DNA of 34,137 nt from Pirellulaceae bacterium (GCA_022446825.1 JAKVBY010000042.1:1-34137), one strand, 5' to 3'. Positions 17,501 through 25,869 are shown, counted from the first letter of the stretch. Made by a program: numbers and translations. The notes: generated from the sequence alone by a model not told the origin.

Positions 17501-17607
17501 AATCCCGGAGCTAAGAAGAACCACCAAGCCACAGCGGTGGTTATGACCGGATTCCAATACCGGGAGCAATTGTTTTTACGTGAGGAATAGAGCACGAGCA
17601 AAGCCAC
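14518..17607 (-). CDS. PSD1 (DUF1549/DUF1553) planctomycete cytochrome-c-like secreted protein
   Basis: This 1029-residue protein has a hydrophobic signal (about 21-38, ITTAVAWWFFLAPGFA). A planctomycete-type cytochrome c domain follows, with CYECH at 61-65 (Cys61, Cys64, His65) and DMPPKGKLP supplying a probable distal Met. The DUF1549 region follows (WSLQPIKPAKLP, RRITFDLTGLPPTP, HWARHWLDLACYADTGD). The middle part includes CARCHDHKFDP, a second CxxCH, and a beta-rich insertion. The C-terminal DUF1553 part contains RELAEWLIDPENPLTPRVLV, VNRIWQKMFGQGLV and FDFPNRNEITGQRDSTTVPTQALFLLN. It probably binds haem outside the cytoplasm. The start used is GTG 17607. An in-frame GTG about 12 bases further in is also possible, and neither has a clear ribosome-binding site. 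It precedes the DUF1501 gene in an operon. Confidence 0.93.
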   Translation of the reverse strand: MALLVLYSSRKNNCSRYWNPVITTAVAWWFFLAPGFATDSIEPSKIEFFETYIRPVLVEQCYECHSAQSEEPNGGLRLDTRTGIRSGGDSGAAIVPGRVEASRLIDAISFSGDFYDMPPKGKLPEVVIARFRRWIEMGAPDPREGPHKALKENEHQRPHAKDLWSLQPIKPAKLPVVSDPAWPVQRIDHFVLKELERQGLQPAPPAHRHTLLRRITFDLTGLPPTPLEINEFVGDQSPDAFEKVVERLLTSEAFGDHWARHWLDLACYADTGDADGNVLIGEAWRYRDYVIEAFNSDKPFDQFIREQVAGDLLSANTSIERREQIVATGFLAIGPWTLQNYIKGQLAADVVDHQIEKIGRIFLGMSLGCARCHDHKFDPVPTRDYYALAGIFHSTLTTRHDGPGVWSRIVPTILPESEVHAGKRKASLREFEQKRQQIKDRQQSLQQEPLDGLPSPTANQLTLKEGLDANTANQFYEISFEAGPSVWADRSQATSENDGLVFEILRSNETVLHRYEYTPQPWSGQSQAQSLEPAMFKYKGDGTGPVRLRIKPRLETIGRFGGAVDQLVWTTGEVLILREDFNSLTLTAITGRQPDTHLTVYAGVQLPGWLGAGINHSHAVKIGEKDYAIQFFGGNPPVLADETRKELAELASQLQVLEFNKPKIDEALALRDVETPRDSPIYIRGDFNNHGNVIPRGFLSAIRIQDNFQVNRATSGRRELAEWLIDPENPLTPRVLVNRIWQKMFGQGLVRTVDYLGTVAEPPSHPALLDDLAARFIRRDSSEGESPGLAWSLKGLIREIALSRSYRMSSDNNAAGREIDPDNRLFWRMNRRRLEAEEIRDGLLSVSGRLNPHRSGPSLALELVGNVAGIGGNANPPTYTGAIVPEAIATRRTIYQAFARKRPAALLEILSVFDFPNRNEITGQRDSTTVPTQALFLLNSPYVKAAAQQTASRLLARDDLEDRQRVEYLRLMVFNRPSDRATVERDLEFVREYSAAYATSENPLGSPRVDGWTQYCHALLISNEFLFLE

Positions 17608-18170
17608 TTCGGAACAAGCCCTTTGCCACGACGACCATTAGACTTGGTTCCACATCGCGACGTTACTAATCTTTTCCAGTATACCGCAAACTGAGGCAAA
17701 ATATCATTGACGCGACCGCACAATCTTTCGGACTTCGGAACACTTTCATACTCCTTCATACTCCTTCATACTGCGACACGATGAGCCTACGTCGACTCAC
17801 CTTTACAAAACTAATGGCAGCCTCCATTTCGGCCATGCGAGCACAACCGCAAAACGCCGATCATTTCTCTGAGGACTAAGCTCCAAACAATCCGCTACTG
17901 ACCTACAGGAGCGTGCAGTTCACAAGAAGACTCTCCGCAACCGCAGATCCAAACAGATCCTTCCTTACTGGCTCAGCTCAAAAAACAGTTCCTGCCTTCG
18001 CAAACTTACCTATGTCCCTCTAAAGTGGATTTTAACTAAACACCTTTCAATCATTGCCAAGAGTGACCAATCACAGCGATTTACGCATCACGTTCAAGCT
18101 GGCAACTTCTAGTCACACGCTGTCCAGAAAACTAAGATAATCTATTCGTTTCCAACCTATCTCATGGCCC
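17608..18170. other. 563-base divergent intergenic region
   Basis: This lies between the divergent PSD1 (-) and uvrA-like (+) genes. I see no RNA gene and no convincing ORF. The 32-codon frame at 17781-17879 is unsupported. It contains a short tandem repeat (listed separately) and an AT-rich stretch near 18130 (TAAGATAAT) that might be part of the uvrA-like promoter. Confidence 0.5.
17745..17772. repeat. Short tandem repeat, 10-bp unit x 2.8
   Basis: The unit TTCATACTCC repeats without mismatch at 17745-17754 and 17755-17764, with a partial third copy to 17772. It sits in the divergent promoter region, about 140 bases upstream of the PSD1 start. A ten-base period places each copy on the same helix face, as expected for a cooperative binding site, but slippage would produce the same pattern. 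Confidence 0.7.
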
Positions 18171-21044
18171 TTGAAAGTTGTGACGTTGTCCCCAGAATCG
18201 ATCGAACTCCGTGGCGTCGAAGTCCACAACTTAAAACATCTTGATCTGGACATTCCTCGCCATAAACTCGTTGTCATCTGCGGGGTTAGCGGCAGTGGTA
18301 AGACAAGCCTCGCTTTAGATACCCTCTACGCAGAAGGACAACGCCGTTACATCGAAAGCTTTTCAGCGCACACACGGCAATTTCTTGAACAACTCGACAA
18401 GCCGTCTGCGGAGCGCATAGACGGAATTCCGCCTGCCATTTCAGTAACGAGAAAAACCACTACTAGAAACAGTCGCGCCACTGTCGGCACCACAACAGAA
18501 ACCGCTGATTATCTGCGTCTATTGTTCGCCAAAATTGGTCGCATCTACTGTCCAGGTTGTCACTGCCAGGTGACCCGTGATTCACCAGCCAGTTCAGCAG
18601 AACGTTTGTCGACAATGGCTACGGGTGCACGGTTCATGGTTGGATTTTCAAAATCAGTCGAGCACACCAGCTATTTGCCTCAAGTTTTTGACGAACTCCG
18701 CGAAGACGGATTTGTCCGGGCGATGCTTGGTACACAAACCGTTGACCTCTCCAAAAAGACATCGCTTGATTTAATAGAAGACGACGAGACAAATCTGGAA
18801 CTGCTCGTGATTGTCGATCGCTTCAAGAACGGCAGGACATCAGAACAAAGGCTACGAGATTCATTAGAAACGGCGTTCGCCAAGGGAGCAGGCCAATGCT
18901 TGGCCTTGGTCGAATCGGCTACCGCTGACTTTCGCGACCAAGATGGAAGAAAATGGCAACGGATTGGATTTAGTCAGAGCTTGGCCTGCCAGCTCTGTGA
19001 ACGGGAATTTCCCGTGCCAGAACCGCGACTCTACAGCTTTAATAGTCCACTTGGTGCCTGCGCAGCATGTGAAGGGTTTGGACGTGTCATCGACATCGAC
19101 ATGGATTTGGTCGTACCCAATCGCGACAAATCCTTGCGGGAAGGTGCCATCGCTCCTTGGAACTCGCCCGCTTACGCTCATGAATTGGACGAGTTGCTGG
19201 CGTTAGCAGACGACTTTGACATCCCAGTCGATGTCCCTTTCAAAGAACTAAGCGAATCCCAAATCACTCGCATCCAAACCGGCATTCCAGAACGGGAATT
19301 TGATGGATTAAATGGCTTTTTCGAACGGCTGAAAAAACACAAACAGAAATTGCCTCTGCGAGTTTTTCTATCGCGTTGGAAAAGTTATCGATCATGCGCT
19401 GCTTGCCAAGGCAACCGCTTGACGGACGACTCATTGGCAACACAGATTGGAGGAAAACATATTGCCGCAATTTCGCAGCTACAGATCGACGACGCGTTGA
19501 CTTTTTTTCAGTCTCTAAAACTCAACGCATGGGAACAAACGGTCAGCCGTACGATGCTCGAACAAATCGTCTCGCGTTTGGGCTATTTGCAGGCAGTCGG
19601 ACTGGGATACCTTTCACTCGATCGCACACTTAGCACACTTAGTGGCGGCGAGTCTCAGCGCGTCGCTTTGACCTCGGCTCTCGGTTCTAGCCTCGTCAAC
19701 ATGCTTTACGTACTCGACGAACCGTCTGTTGGACTCCATCCACGGGATGTTGAACGATTAATCGCAGCAGTCCAAAATCTGCGTGCTCGTGGTAATTCCG
19801 TAATCGTCGTTGAACACGAAGAAGCAATGCTCCGAGCAGCGGATCAATTGATCGAAATTGGTCCGGGCGCTGGTCGCAGCGGCGGCACCTTAGTGTTTCA
19901 GGGATCCTTGGATGAAATGCAAAGTTACAAAGAAAGTTTAACGAACGATTATCTTAGTGGCCGCCGCGGAATGTCTCTGCCTAATTCACGGCGAACCGCC
20001 ACACGAGGGCGCATCAAACTTGTGGGGGCCAGGGGCAATAATCTCAAGAATCTCTCCGTCGAATTCCCCCTAGGTGTCATGTGCTTAATCACCGGCGTTA
20101 GCGGTTCTGGAAAAAGTTCGCTCGTTCAAGACACGCTTTACCCGGCTCTCTGTCAGAGAAAACAAAAAGAGTCTCATCCTTCCTTACCCTTCGATGATGT
20201 ATTGGGCGATGGGCAAATCGATGACATTGTGCTCGTCGACCAATCTCCCATTGGGCGGTCCCCACGATCTAACCCGGTAACCTACATTAAGGCTTTCGAC
20301 GAAATCCGCAAAGTATTTGCGGAGACGATCGAAGCGCGAACCCACAATTACACGGCGGGCCATTTTAGTTTCAACGTCGATGGTGGCCGGTGCTCAAAAT
20401 GCCAGGGGGAAGGTTTTATCGAAATCGACATGCAGTTTCTGGCCGATGTTTATATGAAATGTACTCAATGCCAGGGCCAGCGATATCGCAAAGAAATCCT
20501 TCAGGTAACCTACCGTGGTCGCACGATTGCTGACGTGCTTAAGATGACCGCTCGCGAAGCTTTTTCCTTCTTCCGTGGCCAACCTAAGGTTCAAGCAAAA
20601 TTGAATCGCCTCATCGAAGTCGGTTTAGACTACCTGCAACTTGGGCAACCCGCGAATACACTCTCGGGAGGGGAATCGCAACGACTCAAGCTCGCCGCTC
20701 ACATGTCTTCCAAAAGCCATAATCGCACACTGTTTATCCTTGACGAACCTACCACCGGTCTACATTTTTTTGACGTTGTTAACCTGATCGATTGCTTCGA
20801 CGCGTTGTTAGCCGTCGGTCATTCCCTAATTGTTGTTGAACACAATCTACAATTAATGAGAGCAGCTGATTACATTATCGACCTTGGGCCGGGCGCAGCC
20901 GACGAAGGTGGTGAAGTAGTTGTCACAGGAACACCAGAGCAAGTCGTCCAATGCGATCGTTCTGTTACTTCAAGATTCCTTGCCGAATCACTCACCACCG
21001 CACAAGATTATACCGCTGCTATTGATGAAATTTTAACGGAGTGA
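18171..21044 (+). CDS. UvrA-family excision-repair ATPase
   Basis: This 957-residue protein has the double ABC architecture of UvrA. Walker A1 is GVSGSGKT (38-45). An insertion carries CPGC (127-130). The first zinc site is C273/C276 with C297/C300, and the first signature LSGGESQRV is followed by LDEPSVGLHPRD. The second half has GVSGSGKSSL, the zinc finger CSKCQGEGF...CTQC, LSGGESQRL and LDEPTTGLHFFD. UvrA scans DNA for bulky lesions and loads UvrB. TTG 18171 is the annotated start, and GTG 18180 is possible; neither has a clear ribosome-binding site. Text around HTRQFLEQLDKPSAERIDGI and GSSLVNMLYVLDEPSVGLHPRD differs from what I expect for the housekeeping UvrA. It may be a second, divergent UvrA paralogue. 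The Gly-rich tail is absent. It starts a three-gene unit. Confidence 0.9.
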   Translation: MKVVTLSPESIELRGVEVHNLKHLDLDIPRHKLVVICGVSGSGKTSLALDTLYAEGQRRYIESFSAHTRQFLEQLDKPSAERIDGIPPAISVTRKTTTRNSRATVGTTTETADYLRLLFAKIGRIYCPGCHCQVTRDSPASSAERLSTMATGARFMVGFSKSVEHTSYLPQVFDELREDGFVRAMLGTQTVDLSKKTSLDLIEDDETNLELLVIVDRFKNGRTSEQRLRDSLETAFAKGAGQCLALVESATADFRDQDGRKWQRIGFSQSLACQLCEREFPVPEPRLYSFNSPLGACAACEGFGRVIDIDMDLVVPNRDKSLREGAIAPWNSPAYAHELDELLALADDFDIPVDVPFKELSESQITRIQTGIPEREFDGLNGFFERLKKHKQKLPLRVFLSRWKSYRSCAACQGNRLTDDSLATQIGGKHIAAISQLQIDDALTFFQSLKLNAWEQTVSRTMLEQIVSRLGYLQAVGLGYLSLDRTLSTLSGGESQRVALTSALGSSLVNMLYVLDEPSVGLHPRDVERLIAAVQNLRARGNSVIVVEHEEAMLRAADQLIEIGPGAGRSGGTLVFQGSLDEMQSYKESLTNDYLSGRRGMSLPNSRRTATRGRIKLVGARGNNLKNLSVEFPLGVMCLITGVSGSGKSSLVQDTLYPALCQRKQKESHPSLPFDDVLGDGQIDDIVLVDQSPIGRSPRSNPVTYIKAFDEIRKVFAETIEARTHNYTAGHFSFNVDGGRCSKCQGEGFIEIDMQFLADVYMKCTQCQGQRYRKEILQVTYRGRTIADVLKMTAREAFSFFRGQPKVQAKLNRLIEVGLDYLQLGQPANTLSGGESQRLKLAAHMSSKSHNRTLFILDEPTTGLHFFDVVNLIDCFDALLAVGHSLIVVEHNLQLMRAADYIIDLGPGAADEGGEVVVTGTPEQVVQCDRSVTSRFLAESLTTAQDYTAAIDEILTE

Positions 21045-21048
21045 ACGC

Positions 21049-21936
21049 ATGTCCGCTGACACACGGGTCGATATATTTTACAACGAAGTCAGTTCGCTTT
21101 CCGCATCGATTTACGTGCGCGGCAATGATTTTGCAGATACCGAAGGCGTCACGTTGCAGGGCACAGTCCAAGGCCCAGAATGTCACAATGCCACCACGCT
21201 TCCCGCCACCATCCCGTTGCGAACCGTACATGGTGCGGACCCGTTCCTAGCAAAAGCCGTCGTCCCCGATCCCTGTTGCTGGTCCCCACATTTACCTGCA
21301 ACTTATCGTGTTCGCGTCGAGATCGTTCGCAAAGATATCGTGGTCGCTGTGAGCGAACACACTGTGGGATTAAAAAGTTTACACACGGATGAGAATAGCC
21401 TCTATCTTGAATCTCGCCGCTGGGTCCTGCGCGCGGCCTATCTTTCCAAACCCAACGAAGTAAACCTTAATGCCTGGCGTAAAACCGGACTTGCCATGTA
21501 CGTAGAGGAACCCTCCGAGAAGTTGTGTCAGCAAGCAAGCGAACTTGGCATTCTCATTATTGGCTCCATTACCAACGCCAGTCACGATATTGCTGCACGA
21601 CTTCGTGAATTGTCGTGTTGGCCTGCCCTGGCCATCGCAGTTCTTGATCCCAGCGTCCAAAACCTCGCTCATTTGTCTCGTTTCGCTCCCAACCTGTTGC
21701 TAGCTCAACACATCGATGGAGAATCCCTGAATCAAGTCTGTCCAGACTGTGCTTTGGTCTTTGCTGATGTGAGTAAAATATCCGATTTATCCGCTATTTC
21801 AGCTCAATCATACTGCCCTATCATTGCTACTCGCCAAGTTGAAACAGAGCTGAACATCACAAATCGACGTACAGCATGCGATCATTTGCAACGGGACCTT
21901 GCACCTATCGGTGATTTCGCGGGATATTGCGTGTAA
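21049..21936 (+). CDS. Hypothetical protein resembling the non-catalytic part of a GH2 glycosidase
   Basis: This encodes 295 residues with no signal peptide and no assigned family. Residues about 75-135 (DPCCWSPHLPATYRVRVEIV, then VGLKSLHTDENSLYLESRRW) resemble the end of the immunoglobulin-like domain and the entry to the barrel in GH2 beta-galactosidases, where the pattern is P..W.P..P.LY.....fG.R....... NG....RG. The rest has alternating strands and helices (LAMYVEEPSEKLCQQASELG, ALAIAVLDPS, NLLLAQHIDGES), as in half a beta/alpha barrel. The catalytic Asn-Glu and nucleophile Glu motifs are not visible. GGAG lies 7-8 bases upstream of ATG 21049, overlapping the uvrA-like stop region. Its TAA overlaps the ATG of the next gene (TAATG). 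Tight spacing on both sides suggests one operon. The GH2 resemblance is an inference. Confidence 0.65.
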   Translation: MSADTRVDIFYNEVSSLSASIYVRGNDFADTEGVTLQGTVQGPECHNATTLPATIPLRTVHGADPFLAKAVVPDPCCWSPHLPATYRVRVEIVRKDIVVAVSEHTVGLKSLHTDENSLYLESRRWVLRAAYLSKPNEVNLNAWRKTGLAMYVEEPSEKLCQQASELGILIIGSITNASHDIAARLRELSCWPALAIAVLDPSVQNLAHLSRFAPNLLLAQHIDGESLNQVCPDCALVFADVSKISDLSAISAQSYCPIIATRQVETELNITNRRTACDHLQRDLAPIGDFAGYCV

Positions 21937-22979
21937 TGCCTGTAAGAGAAAACAGCCTCGACCGTTATACACGCCAAATGCGTTATGCCCCGTTAGGCGA
22001 AGACGGCCAGCGACAACTCCTAAAAAGTCGCGCCTTGATTTGTGGTTGCGGCGCTCTGGGGTCAGTTCTTGCCAACACCCTTGCCCGTGCAGGCGTCGGA
22101 TTCTTAAGAATTGTCGACCGCGACTTTCTTGAAAAGAACAATCTACAACGCCAAGTTCTATTTGACGAAGAAGATGTATCGTCGGGAGTTCCAAAAGCAG
22201 TTGCCGCAGCACGACGTTTACGAAAAATCAATTCCGAAATTGAAATTGAAGAACACGTCACCGATGTCGACCACACGAACATCGAATCGTTGATTAACGG
22301 ATGCAACATCCTACTAGATGGCACCGACAATTTTGAAACAAGATACCTTCTGAACGATGCTTCCGTAAAATTTGGCATCCCTTGGGTCTATGGTGGTTGC
22401 CTTGGCGCCGAGGGAAAGTCGATGACTATCCTTCCTGGTGAAACACCTTGCATGCGTTGTGTTTTTGAGGACGCTCCGCCCCCCGGAACAACAGCAACAT
22501 GCGATTCTGCTGGAATCCTTAGCCCCATCATTAATGTAATCGCATCCATTCAAGCCAATGAAGCCATCAAGATTCTCAGCGGAAATCGAGATGCGATCAG
22601 CCGCGTGTTGTCGGTCTTCGAACTTTGGGACAATCGCATCTTGCAAGTCAAACTCGATTCCTTAAAAGACCATACCGATTGCCCCGCATGCCACCAACGC
22701 GTGTTTCCTTGGTTAGACGGCGAACGAGGTAGCCATACAGCAATCCTCTGTGGCCGCAATTCGGTGCAGCTTAGTTACCCTGACCGTCAAAATGTGTGCT
22801 TGGAATCACTGGCCAAAAAGTTAGCTACGGTAGGAACCGTGACACAGAATCGATTTCTTTTGCGGCTACAAGTCAATGAGTTCCTCATTACTGTCTTCTC
22901 CGATGGTCGCGCCATTGTTGGAGGCACAGAAGACATTTCTGAAGCGCGTACTTTGTACACGAAATATATCGGCAATTAA
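21936..22979 (+). CDS. MoeB/ThiF-type E1-like adenylyltransferase
   Basis: This 347-residue E1-like enzyme would adenylate the C-terminal glycine of a small sulfur-carrier or ubiquitin-like protein (MoaD, ThiS or a relative). Visible motifs are the nucleotide loop GCGALGS (37-43), the NNLQRQ arginine (Arg72), DGTDNFETRY from Asp128, a Cys4 zinc site (C172, C175, C249, C252), and Cys189 in TATCDSAG, the position of the conserved cysteine in MoeB/ThiF. Residues about 265-347 add a C-terminal domain (LCGRNSVQLSYPD, FLITVFSDGRAIVGGTED). ATG 21936 overlaps the preceding stop. An in-frame TTG 21927 is less likely. No carrier protein is encoded in the window. MoeB, ThiF and MOCS3-like roles cannot be separated. 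Confidence 0.88.
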   Translation: MPVRENSLDRYTRQMRYAPLGEDGQRQLLKSRALICGCGALGSVLANTLARAGVGFLRIVDRDFLEKNNLQRQVLFDEEDVSSGVPKAVAAARRLRKINSEIEIEEHVTDVDHTNIESLINGCNILLDGTDNFETRYLLNDASVKFGIPWVYGGCLGAEGKSMTILPGETPCMRCVFEDAPPPGTTATCDSAGILSPIINVIASIQANEAIKILSGNRDAISRVLSVFELWDNRILQVKLDSLKDHTDCPACHQRVFPWLDGERGSHTAILCGRNSVQLSYPDRQNVCLESLAKKLATVGTVTQNRFLLRLQVNEFLITVFSDGRAIVGGTEDISEARTLYTKYIGN

Positions 22980-23128
22980 TGAGATCGTCGGCTTGCGGTG
23001 AGTCAACGCACCAACCTCAACACCATCACAGGTGTCTAGTTTTCTTGCCTCGACAGAATTAACTCGCATTGCTCGTTGGCAATGGCAAAACGCTCTCGTA
23101 AACACTTGCACAACTTTTACGCAAAATC
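22980..23128. terminator. Convergent intergenic region with two small hairpins
   Basis: The thiF-like gene (+) and the ABC ATPase gene (-) end here. ACACC (23020-23024) pairs with GGTGT (23031-23035), and CTAGTTTTC follows on the plus strand, a weak terminator-like arrangement. CATTGC (23067-23072) pairs with GCAATG (23079-23084). Stems are short and T-runs poor, so only the location supports a terminator role. Confidence 0.3.
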
Positions 23129-24658
23129 TTACTTACGAGCGCTCACGGTGGCGGCTTCCATAATTTTGTGTTCGGTAGCCTCCGAACGATCAAAACTAGC
23201 CGTCAGAACACCCTCACTCAACACCAGGATGCGGTCGCTCACAGTCAACAACTCAGGCAGTTCGCTGGATGTCAAGATGATGGCAATTCCTTGGCGACAA
23301 AGTTCATCCATCAGTCGATAAAGTTCGGCTTTGGCCCCCACATCGACCCCGCGTGTCGGGTCATCGAGTAGCAAGACCTGCGGGTCGGTAAGTAACCAAC
23401 GCCCGATAACCGTCTTCTGTTGATTCCCCCCACTAAGACTCGTAATACGCGATTCTGGACCAGAAGTTTTCACTCGTAAGCGGTCAACTATTTTATCTAC
23501 AAAGGTCTGTTCTCTGGCAGGCACGACTAAACCTGCCTGCACCGCCTTCTGCAAAGTGCAAATGCTAATATTTTCTCGAACCGACATTTCCGCAAAGATC
23601 CCCAAGCGTTTACGGTCTTCGGTCACCATCGCAATGCCAGCAGCCTTAGCTTCACTGGGATGGCGAAAGGAAACAGACTCACCTCCCAACAGAATACAAC
23701 CTTGAGGAACTTCTTCACTCGCTCCAAAGAGGCATTCAAGCAACTCCGTCCGGCCCGCCCCCATCAAACCAGCAATCCCCAACACTTCACCACTTCGCAA
23801 CTGAAAACTCACATCCTGCAATCGCCATTGTCGAGCATGTCCCGGCCAAGGCAAGGAAAGATTGTCGACTTCCAAAACCACTTCTCCGGCTTGTCTTGGC
23901 TGCCCAAAATCAACTGCCTCGATCTCGCGTCCAACCATCAGCCGTGTAACTTCAGTAGGACTCGTCGCTGCGCAATCGAGCGTTTTGACCAGTTCACCAT
24001 CGCGCAAGACTGTGATCCGATCCGACAATCGAAAGACTTCATCCATCTTGTGGGATATATAGAGAATGGTCACCTCGCGCTGGCGCAACCGCTCAATGAC
24101 ACGATACAAACGTTCCACTTCAGCCTCTGTCAACGCGCTCGTCGGTTCATCCATGATTAGAATGTCTGTATTCAACGATAGCGCCTTGGCAATCTCAACA
24201 AGTTGTTGGTCACCGACTCGCAACGAACCAGCTAAGGCGCGCGGGCTGATGTGACATTCAAGTTCTGCCAGCAGTTTTTCTGCAGCTAATTCCATTTCGT
24301 GATCATCAAGAAAACCAAAACGCGTGCGTTTTTCTCGTCCTAAGAAAATATTCGCTGCCGCAGACAACTGTTCAACGAGATTCAATTCCTGGTGAATGAT
24401 GCTGATTCCAGCGGCTTCCGCTTCGCGTGTCCCGGCAAACTTCATGGACTTTGATTTCAGGAATACTTCGCCTTCATAATCAACAATGACACCCGACAAA
24501 ATCTTCATTAGTGTGCTTTTGCCAGCGCCATTCTCACCACAAATTGAATGCAATTCTCCGTCTCGGACATCAAATGAAACGTCCGCAAGGGCAACCACCC
24601 CCGGAAACTGCTTGGTGACATGGGCAATCGAAACGATTGGTTTTGCTGTCTCGTTCAT
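23129..24658 (-). CDS. Sugar ABC transporter, double ATPase subunit (RbsA/MglA type)
   Basis: This protein of about 509 residues has two fused nucleotide-binding domains that power sugar import. Domain 1 has Walker A GENGAGKST (about 41-49), LRVGDQQLVEIAKAL and LIMDEPTSALTEAEV. Domain 2 has the degenerate Walker A GLMGAGRTE, typical for the second half of RbsA-type proteins, then LSGGNQQKTVIGRWL and LLLDDPTRGVDVGAKAE. The open frame begins with TTG 24661, but the ATG at 24658 is the natural start. It lies nine bases after the permease stop, so translation is probably coupled. It is the last gene of a binding protein-permease-ATPase operon. Substrate specificity cannot be read from this subunit. 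Confidence 0.93.
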   Translation of the reverse strand: MNETAKPIVSIAHVTKQFPGVVALADVSFDVRDGELHSICGENGAGKSTLMKILSGVIVDYEGEVFLKSKSMKFAGTREAEAAGISIIHQELNLVEQLSAAANIFLGREKRTRFGFLDDHEMELAAEKLLAELECHISPRALAGSLRVGDQQLVEIAKALSLNTDILIMDEPTSALTEAEVERLYRVIERLRQREVTILYISHKMDEVFRLSDRITVLRDGELVKTLDCAATSPTEVTRLMVGREIEAVDFGQPRQAGEVVLEVDNLSLPWPGHARQWRLQDVSFQLRSGEVLGIAGLMGAGRTELLECLFGASEEVPQGCILLGGESVSFRHPSEAKAAGIAMVTEDRKRLGIFAEMSVRENISICTLQKAVQAGLVVPAREQTFVDKIVDRLRVKTSGPESRITSLSGGNQQKTVIGRWLLTDPQVLLLDDPTRGVDVGAKAELYRLMDELCRQGIAIILTSSELPELLTVSDRILVLSEGVLTASFDRSEATEHKIMEAATVSARK

Positions 24659-24667
24659 CAAAATAGA

Positions 24668-25864
24668 CTAGCGTTTTGCAGCAGCAGATTCAGTAATTTT
24701 CCAAGCTGTCAGGATCGCAAGTACAGAAAAAAAAGTGACGATGCCAGCCGTATTTCCATACATCACGAATAACACGGAGGCACCTACCAGCGACAAAATC
24801 GGGATTACCGCAACTCCGAGACTTCCGGGAAAAAACTGCTTTTTCTTTCCACCACCTTGTCGCCTGAACTCGTTCACCGCCACCGCGAGAACGACTAGAA
24901 ATCCAACAATCATACCTTGGAAATCATCACTACCTTTGGGAACAACCTTGTTAATCGCATCGATCACGACGCGCAAAAATAACACCCCTAGCATCACCCC
25001 AGGAATTAAACCAATGCCACCGCGCAGACTACAGCCACCGACAACCGCAGCAGCGATCGCATTCAATTCATATCCAACACCTAAGGTGGCCGGATTGGCA
25101 GCACCAATCTTGGCCAGATAAAGGATTCCGGCAATCGACGCCGTGACCGCACCGATCGAATAGACAAGCCACTTCATTCGATCGGTTTGAATCCCGCTTA
25201 ATCGTGCCGCTTCTTCATTCCCACCCAAGGCGTACAAATGTCGACCACAAACCGTATGACTCATCAGGACATAGCACCCAACCGCCAGCACGAGAAACAC
25301 GGTCAAAGCGACCCACCATTCTGAAAGTAAAACAAAGCTCTCCGCATCAGCACGCACTTTGGTAACTTCACTACCAAGCGCTTTGCTAACGGCCGGATTA
25401 AGAACTTTTGCAAAGCTGCGAAGTCCAACTAATGAGGCAAGGGTTGCCACAAAGGGAGGAAGTTGGACCACCGTGATTAACCAGGTGTGTAAAGTGCCAA
25501 TAACCAAACCAACTACGATGGTTACGCCAATCGCTAACAAAACCGGAGACCAGCCGACAATCTGGTCGGTTTGCGGCATGCCCGTCGATTCATCCACCGG
25601 AGCGCAAGCCATCAAGACCAAGGCACAAATCGAGGCAGAAAACACAATCACCGAACCACTCGAAAGGTCGATACCACCCACGATGATGACCATCGCCGCA
25701 CCGAGCGCAAAGATGCCCAACAAGGCCGTTTGGTGCAGAATGTTTTTGACGTTTATTTCTGGGGCGGTGAGGTATGACTGATTGAAAATAAGCGTAAACC
25801 CAACGACACAGATAATCGCTACCAAGAGGCCAATTTCGTTTCGGTATTTTGAAGCAAACCCCAT
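24668..25864 (-). CDS. Sugar ABC transporter permease (RbsC type)
   Basis: This 398-residue integral membrane protein of the BPD_transp_2 / RbsC family has about ten hydrophobic segments. Typical stretches are ALGAAMVIIVGGIDLSSGSV, LGTLHTWLITVVQLPPFVAT, YALGGNEEAARLSGIQTDRM and AAAVVGGCSLRGGIGLIPGV, the last being the region that contacts the ATPase. It is longer than usual (about 320-340) because of two extra C-terminal hydrophobic segments after the basic stretch RRQGGGKKKQ. The start ATG 25864 is preceded by the 13-base palindrome ACTGAGACTCAGT (25870-25882). It forms the inner-membrane channel for the sugar bound by the upstream lipoprotein. Confidence 0.92.
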   Translation of the reverse strand: MGFASKYRNEIGLLVAIICVVGFTLIFNQSYLTAPEINVKNILHQTALLGIFALGAAMVIIVGGIDLSSGSVIVFSASICALVLMACAPVDESTGMPQTDQIVGWSPVLLAIGVTIVVGLVIGTLHTWLITVVQLPPFVATLASLVGLRSFAKVLNPAVSKALGSEVTKVRADAESFVLLSEWWVALTVFLVLAVGCYVLMSHTVCGRHLYALGGNEEAARLSGIQTDRMKWLVYSIGAVTASIAGILYLAKIGAANPATLGVGYELNAIAAAVVGGCSLRGGIGLIPGVMLGVLFLRVVIDAINKVVPKGSDDFQGMIVGFLVVLAVAVNEFRRQGGGKKKQFFPGSLGVAVIPILSLVGASVLFVMYGNTAGIVTFFSVLAILTAWKITESAAAKR

Positions 25865-25869
25865 TGGCT

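Noticed and set aside
17781-17879. 32-residue plus-strand frame upstream of the uvrA-like gene
   Set aside because: No ribosome-binding site and no distinctive sequence; expected by chance.
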